Shown: positions 35,362 through 43,924, numbered from the stretch's first letter. The stretch: DNA of 48,092 nt from a bacterium (GCA_018222345.1 JAAFAL010000005.1:1-48092), one strand, 5' to 3'. A program made the numbers and translations. Notes: generated from the letters alone by a model not told the origin.

Positions 35362-38300
35362 ATGCGTACTTCAGCTGGAATGATGTCCGGAAACAGCAAC
35401 CACAACACAGTTTCAGCGGCCATTCGCGCGCATGCGGCGAAGCACCCGGATCGCATCGCGTTCACGTTTCTGAAAGGTTCTGTGGCCGCCCAGCGCGATG
35501 ACCTGTCATATGCGCGCCTGGATCATCAGGCTCGACGGCTTGCCGCGGCATTACAAGCTGGCGGATACACGGGGAAACCGATACTCATTTGTTGCCCCCC
35601 TGGCCCAGAGTTTGTGATTGCGCTACTCGGGTGCGCCTATGCCGGTGCGATCGCAACCCCCTGCTTCCCGCCCAACTTTCGGCTTGAATCCCGGTCAACC
35701 GAACGGTTGACATGGTTGTGCCAAACGGCGCGCCCAGCACTTGCGATCACCAGCGCTGCGCAGCTAGACAAGGCTCGCTGGCACTCGAACAACCAGTTGT
35801 TACGGCTACGCTGGCTTGCCCTATGTGATGAACTCGATGAACTCGCCTCACCAGAGAGCTGGCAAGACCCCCAACTGAATGAGGACGCCCCGGCGTTGCT
35901 GCAATACACGTCCGGGTCCACTGCTGAGCCCAAGGGTGTCATCGTTACGCAAAAAAACCTGATGGCGAATGCCCGGTTTACGGTAGCCAAATTGGGCTTA
36001 AACACACAATCTCGTTGCGTGAGTTGGTTGCCGCCCTACCACGACATGGGCTTGTTTGGCGCGACTTTGGTGCCGTTAATTGTGGGCTTCCCCACTGTAC
36101 AAATGCCCCCCACACAGTTTTTGGCGCGGCCGCGCCAGTGGTTAGCAGCAATCTCTGAGTTTCGCGGCAGCATTTCGCCAGCGCCGAATTTCGCCTACGA
36201 CTATTGCGTAGACCGCATCCCAAGTGAGGCGCGGGCTGGCTTGGACCTGTCGTGCTGGACGCACGCTTTGAATGGCGCTGAACCAATCAGGGCAGACACC
36301 ATGGAACGGTTCGCGCAGGCCTTTGCGGCGAGCGGCTTTGAGCGCAAGCACTTCGTGCCCTGCTACGGCATGGCTGAATCAACATTGATGATCAGCGCCA
36401 ATGCGTCGGGTGATCCGAGGGTCATTAGCGCATCCGTTCGCGCGTTGTCTGCCAAGGTGTTTGAGCGCAGCGGCCAGTCCAAAAATTCTGTGAATTTGGT
36501 CAGTTGTGGAAACCTTGCCTCCGACAACTCCGTCCAGATTGTGGACCCGAAAACGGCCACAACAACGCTCGACGGCCATGTTGGAGAAATCTGGGTGAAC
36601 AGCGACTCAGTCGCGAAAGGCTATTGGAGGAACGAAGCTGCTAGCCAATCTGTGTTTCATGCCCGCTTGGTAAATGGGCCGTGTATTCCTGCCGCGTTCA
36701 GGAAACAACTTTGGCTGAGAACAGGTGATTTGGGCCTGCGGCTCGACGGTGAGCTATATGTCACGGGGCGATTAAAAGACTTGATCATCGTTCGCGGCCG
36801 CAACTATTACCCGACTGACCTAGAGCAGTACGCCTCAGCAAGTCATCCGGCTCTGGCGACCGATGGCGCTGCCGCGTTTTCCATTGATGGCGGCGGTAGC
36901 GAATCCGTCGTATTGCTGCTGGAAATACAGCGCCGGTATCGCAAGTCGGCGCACCAATTGGATTGCGAGTCGATTGCGCTTGACGTCCAGCGAACGGTGC
37001 TTGAACGCTTCGACCTCACGGTTGATTGCATTCACTTGCTTAAGCCCGGCAGCTTAGCGCGCACCACAAGCGGAAAACTGCGGCGTTCAGAATGCGGCCG
37101 CCAGTACAAAACGCACGGTTTTGCCGCACAACGCATTGCAGCCAGTTCAACACCGCCCAGTGATGCCGCTGCAACCAAAACTGTTGGCGCTTGGCACGAG
37201 CGACTGTCAGCGCTCGTGACCAGCATATTGCGCCAACCCAATCATTTGCTGCCAATCGAACACAGCATGGCCGATTTGGGCTTGGACTCGCTCAAACGGA
37301 TGGAGCTCGCCGTGTTGTTGGAAAGTGAATTGGGCATCGCACCACCGCTCGATGCGTTGACGCCAGAATCCACGCTGTCCGAGTTAAACGCATGGCTGGA
37401 GTCAACCTGTGGTGCCGTCAATCAAGGCCCGCTTCCGGTGCGGGAACCCGCCGGAAAGGTCGTCCCACTCCTTCCCGCGCAGCGCCGCTTCTTGCACGAG
37501 GCCAATCACAAACCGCAGCAGTCTGTGATCGTTGCCTACTTGCGAACCCCCACCGGCATCGGGAGCGACACTATTCACGATGCAATTGCCGCGCTCCCGT
37601 ACCAATATGACGCGCTGCGCCTGCGGTTTCGCCGCAGTGCGGGCGCGTGGCAGCAAACCCTCGCGCCTGCAAAAAATGCCTTTGGCTATGAGCGCTTGCT
37701 TGCCAGCGACCTGAACCGCGATGGGCGTGCCGATTTGCGCAACCTGTTATGGGAACGGCTCTACACCCACTTTGACCTAGAGCGAGACCCACCGGCTCAA
37801 GCCATCTGGCTGGACCGCGGGCCCGCCGAGACCGGCATCCTGGCGGTGCGCTTACACCATTTGATTAGCGACGGCACGTCAGAAGTTGCCCTACTACACA
37901 CGCTCGAGAAAAACCTGCGTGCAGTCACGGCCAAGCAAATGTGTCCAATCGCGCCGGTGGATAGCCCAAGTTTCGCCGCGTGGTCACGTGGGCTGGCCGA
38001 AGCCGCAATCGGACACGAGGTTGAATCAGAGCATGGCTATTGGAGAGATACATGCACGGGTGCCCCCACACCGCGGCTGGCAGATGCCCCACCGCCTGTG
38101 ACCACCGGCACCTCCGATCACACGCGGCCGTTTTCACAAACTGCTGCGGCCACCTTGGGCCCGGCGCAAACGCGGCAATTTGAGCATCGCCACCCAAGCT
38201 CAATGACCCAGTACGCCGTCATCGTTGCAGCAGCCACCGCGGCTTGGAAATGCCTGACAGGGCAAGACGACGTACTGCTAGAGCTGGAGAACCATGGCCG

Positions 38301-38766
38301 GCATGCGGTTTACGGCCTGACTCCCAGTATCGCTGTCGGCTGGATGGCCTGCTTCTACCCACTGCGCCTACAAGGCATCGGCACCACCGCCGATGCCGCA
38401 GCGCTGTCGCGTGTTGAACGCGCATTTCGAGCGGTACCGAATCACGGCCTCGGGTATGGCTTGTTAAGGCACACGCGGGGCATGCTTGAAGGCTTACCGA
38501 CGCCGCGCATCGCAATCACGCATCGCGGCCGTTTGGACGAAACCAGCCGTCAAAGCCGGCAATTGCCGGTGTTGGGCTTGGGCGAAGAATCCAATGCGAC
38601 CAGCGCCGACCCCAGTAAGCCGCACTGGCGCCTGCTCACCCAAATCAGCGGTGGTAGCCTTAGATTGTCCATCACATACCGCACCAGCCTCTGCCGCGTT
38701 GAAGATGTGACCAATTGGCGTGATGAGACCATGCGTCAGATTCAAAACCTGATGACCAGTGATTGA
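35362..38766 (+). CDS. FAAL-ACP-condensation domain protein (lipid-activating NRPS-like enzyme)
   Basis: 1134-residue three-domain enzyme. Residues about 10-600 are a fatty acyl-AMP ligase: LQYTSGSTAEPKGV (from about 180), the FAAL-typical VSWLPPYHDMGLFGA and SPAPNFAYDYCVDRI, YGMAEST (335), LRTGDLG (about 453) and Lys572 in RTTSGKLRR. Residues about 610-690 are an acyl carrier domain with phosphopantetheine Ser643 (DLGLDSLKRMEL). Residues about 705-1134 are a condensation domain with LLPAQRRFL, YDALRLRF and an intact His832-His833-LIS-Asp837-Gly838 active site. The enzyme would adenylate a free fatty acid, load it on its own carrier and transfer it to an amine or hydroxyl acceptor. No second adenylation domain is present, so the acceptor must come from elsewhere. 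ATGs at 35380 and 35383 are alternative starts. Confidence 0.9.
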   Translation: MRTSAGMMSGNSNHNTVSAAIRAHAAKHPDRIAFTFLKGSVAAQRDDLSYARLDHQARRLAAALQAGGYTGKPILICCPPGPEFVIALLGCAYAGAIATPCFPPNFRLESRSTERLTWLCQTARPALAITSAAQLDKARWHSNNQLLRLRWLALCDELDELASPESWQDPQLNEDAPALLQYTSGSTAEPKGVIVTQKNLMANARFTVAKLGLNTQSRCVSWLPPYHDMGLFGATLVPLIVGFPTVQMPPTQFLARPRQWLAAISEFRGSISPAPNFAYDYCVDRIPSEARAGLDLSCWTHALNGAEPIRADTMERFAQAFAASGFERKHFVPCYGMAESTLMISANASGDPRVISASVRALSAKVFERSGQSKNSVNLVSCGNLASDNSVQIVDPKTATTTLDGHVGEIWVNSDSVAKGYWRNEAASQSVFHARLVNGPCIPAAFRKQLWLRTGDLGLRLDGELYVTGRLKDLIIVRGRNYYPTDLEQYASASHPALATDGAAAFSIDGGGSESVVLLLEIQRRYRKSAHQLDCESIALDVQRTVLERFDLTVDCIHLLKPGSLARTTSGKLRRSECGRQYKTHGFAAQRIAASSTPPSDAAATKTVGAWHERLSALVTSILRQPNHLLPIEHSMADLGLDSLKRMELAVLLESELGIAPPLDALTPESTLSELNAWLESTCGAVNQGPLPVREPAGKVVPLLPAQRRFLHEANHKPQQSVIVAYLRTPTGIGSDTIHDAIAALPYQYDALRLRFRRSAGAWQQTLAPAKNAFGYERLLASDLNRDGRADLRNLLWERLYTHFDLERDPPAQAIWLDRGPAETGILAVRLHHLISDGTSEVALLHTLEKNLRAVTAKQMCPIAPVDSPSFAAWSRGLAEAAIGHEVESEHGYWRDTCTGAPTPRLADAPPPVTTGTSDHTRPFSQTAAATLGPAQTRQFEHRHPSSMTQYAVIVAAATAAWKCLTGQDDVLLELENHGRHAVYGLTPSIAVGWMACFYPLRLQGIGTTADAAALSRVERAFRAVPNHGLGYGLLRHTRGMLEGLPTPRIAITHRGRLDETSRQSRQLPVLGLGEESNATSADPSKPHWRLLTQISGGSLRLSITYRTSLCRVEDVTNWRDETMRQIQNLMTSD

Positions 38767-38944
38767 ACCACGTGTGATTTGCGTGATTTTAATGGCTCAT
38801 TTGAAGAACCCACACGGCTCCACGTCACAGCGAACCGCCGGAACTGCATGTGGACACTCGTTTGCTCCAATACCGCGTGACAGCTCCAATCCAGTCGTTT
38901 TGTATGATCATTGGGCCATGAATACCGGCAGTTGGCGCGTGTGA
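38759..38944 (+). CDS. Possible small coupled ORF between FAAL and exporter genes
   Basis: 61-codon ORF starting with a GTG inside the last codons of the FAAL gene and ending in a TGA that overlaps the likely GTG start of the exporter by GTGA. An internal ATG at 38792 would give 50 residues. The product has one Cys in the core region (about residue 33) and a hydrophilic C-terminus (YDHWAMNTGSWRV). It has no Gly-Gly site and no resemblance to known leaders. The exporter start lacks its own ribosome-binding site, which would be explained by coupling to this ORF. It may equally be an untranslated gap. I do not recognise it. Confidence 0.3.
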   Translation: MIEPRVICVILMAHLKNPHGSTSQRTAGTACGHSFAPIPRDSSNPVVLYDHWAMNTGSWRV

Positions 38945-41900
38945 GAGCACACGCACGGCGAACCCACACGCCCCACATTCCTCAGTCTCAATCGAGTGAT
39001 TGCGGCGTGTCTTCGGTCGCCATCATGCTGGCTCACCACGGCTGCCATGTTTCGATGGCCGAGTTGCGGCGAGTGTCCGGCATTGCGCGGGATGGTATCG
39101 ACGGCAAGGGCATCGTATCGTTGGCGCGCCACTACGGCTTTGAAGCCAAAGCGTTCCGGCGCGAGCCAGGCAACATGGCTGCATTAGGGTTTCCGCTCAT
39201 CGCGTTTACTGGGCTGGTTCACTTTACCGTCGTCGAGGGGGTATCCGACACGGAGGTCTGGTTGAACGACCCCAACGCTGGCGAGATCAGGCAGCCACTG
39301 GAAGATTTCGCTGAAACCTTCACTGGTGTGGTCTTCCAGTTTCGCAAAGGCGAATCTGCAGCGCAGCGACCGGCGCCCAATGTTCTGCGCGAGCTGCTGC
39401 GCAATTGGTTGCCAAACCATCGGCCATTACTCACGCAGATCACCGCAGCACAGGCAGTGGCAACCGGGCTGAGCTTGTTGAGCGTGTTCAGCTTCGCCCA
39501 CCTGTTTGCGCATCCTAGCGGCAAGCCGCCAGGGGCAGTTGCGACGGCCTTGATGCAGTGGTTTGAGTTTTCAGATCAATCCGTCCTTGCGGCTATGTTG
39601 CCAATAGCCGTCGCCGCTGCGTTTGGCTGTTATGTCATCAAGGGCCGCCTTTTGGACGCGCTCGAATTGCGCCTGGTCAATATTCAAAGTGTCAAACTGG
39701 TTCAGCATGCCTTGGCGCAACCGTTTTCATTTCATAGCTATCGATTTTCTGGGCATCTACACGCGCAGCTGCTCAGTGCGGCAGATATTGCAGCGTCTGT
39801 GCGCCATAACCTGATCGACTCTTGCCTGACCGGCCTGCATATCACGGCCCTCATGCTGGGTCTCGCTTGGTTGTCTCCGGTCGCAGCAATGTGTCTGCTC
39901 GGGGCGGTCACTGTCGTTTTTGTCGTGCAGGCGCTCAGGGTTTCCGCATATGGCGACCATCGTCGCGCGCTGCAGGCCCGCCGGCAATCCCCTGCGGGCA
40001 CACAAGCCAGTATCGAGACGCTGGACACGCGGCGCACCGCGGGCATGGAAGATGAATTGATCCAGAGCGCCATCGGCAGCGCTGCGCACCAGCTTGAATT
40101 GGAATGCGACCAGTTTAGCGACCGTGCGTGGCGCCTGAGTTTGGAAACGTGGTTGCCGCTGCTGCTCCCCGCCGCCGTAATGGCGCTGCTAACTGGCACC
40201 GTTGGCGACGCGTCAACCAGTGTCAATGTGGCCACCGTGGTGGTCGCCAGCCTATGCGCTTGCCTACTTCCAACACTGTACGACCTGCCCTATCAACTGC
40301 CAGCGCTGCGGCGGAAAGTGCTGTTAATCCGCGACATAGAAAGCCATGTCAGCAGGCCGGAAAGCAGCAACAGCAGCCAACTGACTGATGGCAGAGACCT
40401 AGTGGTTGATCGCGTCAGCTTTGGCTATGCCAGCCACAAACCTCCCATCATCGAGTCGCTCAGCCTGACCATCGCTGCAGGCGAGCAACTGGGCCTCACG
40501 GGCCGGTCGGGCAGCGGAAAATCCACGCTGGTCGCCTTGTTGGCAGGCCTTCATCAGCCTTGGCGGGGTTTAATTATTGCTGGCGGTTGCAAGCTGGCTG
40601 ACATGAACCAAGCGCAGCGAGGGCGTTGCATCGCTTGGGTTGGAAAAAGCGGCATCCTGTTCGCTGGGACGATTCGCGACAACCTCAAACTAAGCGATCC
40701 AAAAATAACTGAAAGCGACCTGAGCAATGCTGTCCAAGACGCCGGCTTGACCGACGTTTTGGCCGCCCGTATAGGAGGCATTGACGCAATTGTTGAAGAG
40801 CGCGGTCGCAATTTCAGCGGTGGGCAGCGGCAACGCTTGGAACTGGCACGCGCGCTGGCACGTAATCCCAAAATAATTGTGCTGGACGAAGCCTTGGAAG
40901 CGATCGAGCCTGCGCTGGAAGCCGAGATTCGGAATGCCTTACGACAACGCGGCTGTACTGTTTTGGTCGTCAGCCATCGTGCGAGTTCACTGGCCACCTG
41001 CGACCGGGTTGTTCATATGCAGCGGGGGCAATTGGCCGATGAACCGGAAGTCGCGCCACGCCCACCCACACAGATACCCATGCACAGCGCCAACCCCGCC
41101 GAAGCGTCGTTAAACCTTGATGCCGGTCAAGCCCAACGCCTATGCAGGGTTGGAGCCGCCATGGCTCAATATGCTGGCTTGCACATCCGAGCGGTCGATC
41201 CGGCGCAACAACTGGCCGCTGCAGAGCCCGGCATCGAACAATGGGCGCGTACGGCAGGATTGCGGCGCTATCGCATGCGGTTTACACGGAACGACCGTTG
41301 GCAAGTGGACCATGGCCCGCTCTTGGCGATCACCACCGACACGCGCGAACCCGTCTTCCTGCGCCCAGCGTCGTCACCAAAGCCAAGTGTTGGGCCCCAT
41401 TCGGCATACCGTTGGACGGATGCCGACTGTACCGATCGCCCGCTGAAGCAGCAGCTCATGCAGCGGCTCGGCCATTCAGCCTTTGCATTATTGCCACCAG
41501 CTGACCCATCAACAACTCGGCTATTTGCCTTCTTCAGGTCGGTGGGTGCAAACGCCGCACACGGGATTCGCGGCGCCGGGATGGCAACGGTGGGTGCCAG
41601 CGCTGCCTTAGTGATGCTCACGGTCTTGTTGGGCAGCATTCCGATTACAGCGAAAGAACTGACCAGACCAGATCAATTATTGTTGACTGGCACGGTGCTG
41701 TGCCTATTCACGGCGTGGGTGTGCCTGGACCGAACGGCGCTGACAATGTTCGCCAGAGCGCGCGCTGACTTGCTGCCCAAAATTGCAGCGGCCAGTTGGG
41801 AACGCTTGTTGTCGATACGGCCAGCCAGCCTTCGCTCGGCGCCTGCATCACAAGTGGCCGAACGCGTCTTTGCACCCCAAGCTTTGCTGCAGGCCTTTGA

Positions 41901-43257
41901 TATCGACAGTTTGCACAGCGCAGCCAGCAGCCTGATATGGGTACCCGCAGCGCTCGCGTTGTGGCTGATTTGGCCAACCGAGCCGCAGAGCATGAGTATT
42001 GCTGCCTTGCTGCTGCCCGGCGTGCTGCTGGTGGCAAGCTTAGCGATGGCTTTTTCCGACCGAACATTGCACCAACGTTTGAGGGCCCGGCAACAAACCC
42101 AGCGCCAGTTACTGCTGGATTTGCTGCGCGGCATCGGGCCCTTGCGAGCAATCGACGCCACGTCAGAACTTGCCAGCCGTTGGCAAGCGGCGTTTGCTCA
42201 GCACCTTCAACTTGAACATCAGCTGCGGCGCAACACCCGGCTTGGCAAGGTATTCCAGAACAATTGGCCACTGTTGGCGTGCGTGTGCGTGCTCGGCTGG
42301 GCAGGCCTGCCAACAACAACTGTCGAGGGCGCCGGCCTCGAATCATCGCGTGTCATGCCCGCAGCGCTCACTTGGCTTGCGGTGCTACTTGGCACATCTG
42401 CTGTCGTCGCAGCAGGCATCAAGCTGGCCGAAAACATGGGGTTGATCGGCGCTGCTCGCAACTTGCTTGCGATGCCGGTTGCCACAACCAACCCAACGCA
42501 CGATTTGCCGCCGCCCAGCGGCCATATTGATGTGCGTGATGTGCGATTCGAATACTCCGAACTCGCAGCGCCAGTGCTAGATGGTGTCAGTCTGTCGATC
42601 AACCCGGGGGACGTTGTCGCGCTGGTTGGCGCCTCAGGCAGTGGAAAATCAACGCTGCTACGGTTGATCGCTGGGCTCGACCAAGCCTCAGGCGGGCAGA
42701 TCTGCTATGGAGAAACCCTGCTGAGCCCAGACAACGCACAGGCAATACGGCCATGGATTGGTTTGGTCACTCAAGAGGACCAAACCACTCCGACAACAAT
42801 TCGGCACAACATTGCCGGGCGTTCTGCGCGTGATCTGGCGGCTGTTTGGCATGCCGCGAAATTGGCAGGGATCGATCAAGAGATCGCAGCGATGCCGATG
42901 AACATGCAAACCATTGTGGACGAGCATGTTGTTTCCAGCGGTCAGAAACAGCGCTTGTTCATTGCTGCCCGGCTGTTGCGCCAACCGCGAATTTTGTTGT
43001 TGGACGAATCAACCAGCGTCTTGCACGAAAGCCTACAAGCGCAATTGTTCGAGAACATTCGCGCTCTAGGGTTAACCTGCGTGTTTGCAACCCACCGCGC
43101 CAGTGCCGTTAAGCATGCTGACAAGGCCTACTTGTTTGACTCAGGTCGTGTTGTTGCTAGTGGTGGTTTAGATGACCTCCACGCTGCCGCACCCCAGCTG
43201 GGCTTGAGCGATGACGGTGCGGATTCAGGAGGCACCAAACATGCCGAGAGCCACTGA
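38941..43257 (+). CDS. Fused NHLM-type peptidase-containing ABC exporter (both subunits in one chain)
   Basis: 1438-residue double ABC exporter. Residues about 10-135 are a C39 peptidase domain with Gln15, Cys21 (SSDCGVSSVAIML), His94 (VHFTVVEG) and Asp110 (WLNDPNAGE), all conserved. A membrane domain and first ATPase follow (Walker A Lys527, NFSGGQRQR, Walker B LDEA, Glu650). From about residue 735 a second half begins with the linker domain of NHLM exporter subunit 2 (WQVDHGPLLAITTD), then a membrane domain and a second ATPase (Lys1236, degenerate signature VVSSGQKQR, LLLDESTS with Glu1355). NHLM exporters cut leader peptides and export the product. GTG 38941 is my start choice; TTG 38911 and TTG 38932 are possible. 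The usual cyclic-nucleotide-like N-terminal domain of subunit 2 is missing. Confidence 0.88.
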   Translation: MRAHARRTHTPHIPQSQSSDCGVSSVAIMLAHHGCHVSMAELRRVSGIARDGIDGKGIVSLARHYGFEAKAFRREPGNMAALGFPLIAFTGLVHFTVVEGVSDTEVWLNDPNAGEIRQPLEDFAETFTGVVFQFRKGESAAQRPAPNVLRELLRNWLPNHRPLLTQITAAQAVATGLSLLSVFSFAHLFAHPSGKPPGAVATALMQWFEFSDQSVLAAMLPIAVAAAFGCYVIKGRLLDALELRLVNIQSVKLVQHALAQPFSFHSYRFSGHLHAQLLSAADIAASVRHNLIDSCLTGLHITALMLGLAWLSPVAAMCLLGAVTVVFVVQALRVSAYGDHRRALQARRQSPAGTQASIETLDTRRTAGMEDELIQSAIGSAAHQLELECDQFSDRAWRLSLETWLPLLLPAAVMALLTGTVGDASTSVNVATVVVASLCACLLPTLYDLPYQLPALRRKVLLIRDIESHVSRPESSNSSQLTDGRDLVVDRVSFGYASHKPPIIESLSLTIAAGEQLGLTGRSGSGKSTLVALLAGLHQPWRGLIIAGGCKLADMNQAQRGRCIAWVGKSGILFAGTIRDNLKLSDPKITESDLSNAVQDAGLTDVLAARIGGIDAIVEERGRNFSGGQRQRLELARALARNPKIIVLDEALEAIEPALEAEIRNALRQRGCTVLVVSHRASSLATCDRVVHMQRGQLADEPEVAPRPPTQIPMHSANPAEASLNLDAGQAQRLCRVGAAMAQYAGLHIRAVDPAQQLAAAEPGIEQWARTAGLRRYRMRFTRNDRWQVDHGPLLAITTDTREPVFLRPASSPKPSVGPHSAYRWTDADCTDRPLKQQLMQRLGHSAFALLPPADPSTTRLFAFFRSVGANAAHGIRGAGMATVGASAALVMLTVLLGSIPITAKELTRPDQLLLTGTVLCLFTAWVCLDRTALTMFARARADLLPKIAAASWERLLSIRPASLRSAPASQVAERVFAPQALLQAFDIDSLHSAASSLIWVPAALALWLIWPTEPQSMSIAALLLPGVLLVASLAMAFSDRTLHQRLRARQQTQRQLLLDLLRGIGPLRAIDATSELASRWQAAFAQHLQLEHQLRRNTRLGKVFQNNWPLLACVCVLGWAGLPTTTVEGAGLESSRVMPAALTWLAVLLGTSAVVAAGIKLAENMGLIGAARNLLAMPVATTNPTHDLPPPSGHIDVRDVRFEYSELAAPVLDGVSLSINPGDVVALVGASGSGKSTLLRLIAGLDQASGGQICYGETLLSPDNAQAIRPWIGLVTQEDQTTPTTIRHNIAGRSARDLAAVWHAAKLAGIDQEIAAMPMNMQTIVDEHVVSSGQKQRLFIAARLLRQPRILLLDESTSVLHESLQAQLFENIRALGLTCVFATHRASAVKHADKAYLFDSGRVVASGGLDDLHAAAPQLGLSDDGADSGGTKHAESH

Positions 43258-43444
43258 GCCGCGCAAACCGCCACCCCAAAGAACATCGGGCAAGGCCTTG
43301 TTTCGCAAACAATGCATCGACCGCCTTGCTGCGCCCTTAGAAGCTGACACACCCCCAGCCGCACCACGTGCAAGCCCTGCCGTGGTTTTCGCTGGGGTCG
43401 CGCTATTGCTTTTTGGCTTGCTCAGCAGCGTGCATTTTCTGTGA
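43241..43444 (+). CDS. Truncated HlyD-type membrane fusion protein (N-terminal anchor only)
   Basis: 67-residue protein with a strong AGGAGG site before ATG 43241, starting 17 nt inside the exporter gene. A proline-rich basic N-terminus leads to SGKALFRKQCIDRLAAPLEA, which resembles the start of NHLM-associated HlyD adaptors, and one transmembrane helix (AVVFAGVALLLFGLLSSVHF). The frame then stops exactly where the long periplasmic coiled-coil and lipoyl-like part should begin. HlyD adaptors are normally about 350-450 residues. It is either a decayed adaptor or a natural single-helix accessory protein. The next 135 bp do not continue the gene in any frame I could follow. Confidence 0.65.
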   Translation: MPRATEPRKPPPQRTSGKALFRKQCIDRLAAPLEADTPPAAPRASPAVVFAGVALLLFGLLSSVHFL

Positions 43445-43477
43445 AGCTGGCCAACTCGGGTTCAGCCAGGCTTGATA

Positions 43478-43546
43478 TCAGACGTCGGAACTTTCAAACG
43501 GGGCTGCCGCAGCAACGGCGGCAACCAACTCCAGCTCTAAATCGAC
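43478..43546 (-). pseudogene. Fossil C-terminus of a second Nif11-type precursor
   Basis: On the minus strand, in frame with and downstream of the intact precursor's stop, this 69-nt stretch reads V-D-L followed by ELELVAAVAAAAPFESSDV and a stop. It copies the end of the intact leader (DFELELVAA). At DNA level 43521-43544 and 43623-43646 match at 22 of 24 positions. There is no start codon or leader body. It looks like the leftover of a deleted tandem precursor gene with a different core sequence. Confidence 0.65.
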
Positions 43547-43579
43547 AATCCAGCTTGTTCGGCAGTGCCGCTGCAGCAG

Positions 43580-43834
43580 TTATCCCAGGGGGTCGCTATT
43601 ACAATTCGATGCAGTGGCAGCAGCAACCAACTCAAGCTCAAAATCGTTTAGTTCATCATTCTTCGCATCGAGTACGGCATCTGCGTCTTCAGCCGTAAAT
43701 TCAAATCCATGCTCGCGCCCCAAAGCCACGAGATCGACACCGTTTTTTTCATTGGCGGTGCGCAACATTTGATCGCGCAGGCCTTCGTCAGCGTTGACTT
43801 TGGCCTGAAATGCTTTTGCTTGTTCGATTGACAT
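43580..43834 (-). CDS. Nif11-like leader peptide precursor (RiPP precursor candidate)
   Basis: 84-residue peptide starting MSIEQAKAFQAKVNADEGLR and continuing with VALGREHGFEFTAEDADAV and an acidic end (DELNDFELELVAA), the signature of the Nif11-type/NHLP leader family. Such leaders are cut by C39 peptidase exporters like those on both sides. The presumed core after the leader is very short (AATASNCNSDPLG region) with a single Cys and two Ser. The usual Gly-Gly or Gly-Ala cleavage site is absent and only Ala-Ala/Thr-Ala is available. GAGAA precedes ATG 43834. It lies 117 nt downstream of the two-gene exporter on the same strand and is fronted by a perfect hairpin. Precursor identity is well supported. 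The product is unknown. Confidence 0.82.
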   Translation of the reverse strand: MSIEQAKAFQAKVNADEGLRDQMLRTANEKNGVDLVALGREHGFEFTAEDADAVLDAKNDELNDFELELVAAATASNCNSDPLG

Positions 43835-43842
43835 AGTTATTC

Positions 43843-43878
43843 TCAAAATAGGCATCCAGCATCGGATGCCTATTTTGA
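43843..43878 (-). other. Perfect 15-bp hairpin abutting the precursor ribosome-binding site
   Basis: TCAAAATAGGCATCC (43843-43857) and GGATGCCTATTTTGA (43864-43878) are perfect complements around a 6-nt loop. On the minus strand the stem ends two bases into the GAGAA ribosome-binding site, 8 nt before the precursor ATG. It lacks a T-run outside the stem, so it is more likely an mRNA-stabilising, processing or translation-control hairpin between exporter and precursor than a plain terminator. Confidence 0.75.
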
Positions 43879-43885
43879 TCCTACA

Positions 43886-43924
43886 CGGTGAGCCAGTAAC
43901 ATTCTGTAAAAATAGTGCTCACCG
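43886..43924 (-). repeat. 8-bp inverted repeat in the exporter-precursor gap
   Basis: CGGTGAGC (43886-43893) and GCTCACCG (43917-43924) flank a 23-nt AT-rich interval. It could be an operator for a precursor-specific promoter or a second RNA stem in the intercistronic region. No clear promoter was identified. Confidence 0.4.

Noticed and set aside
38877-38908. GTGACA and TATGAT considered as a promoter just before the fused exporter
   Set aside because: The spacing is 20 nt, outside the usual 16-18, and the gap is better explained by translational coupling within an operon.
43441-43698. An 85-codon plus-strand ORF after the truncated adaptor, considered as the missing part of HlyD
   Set aside because: It is Gln/Arg-rich, antisense to the precursor gene and its fossil copy, and has no membrane fusion protein features.
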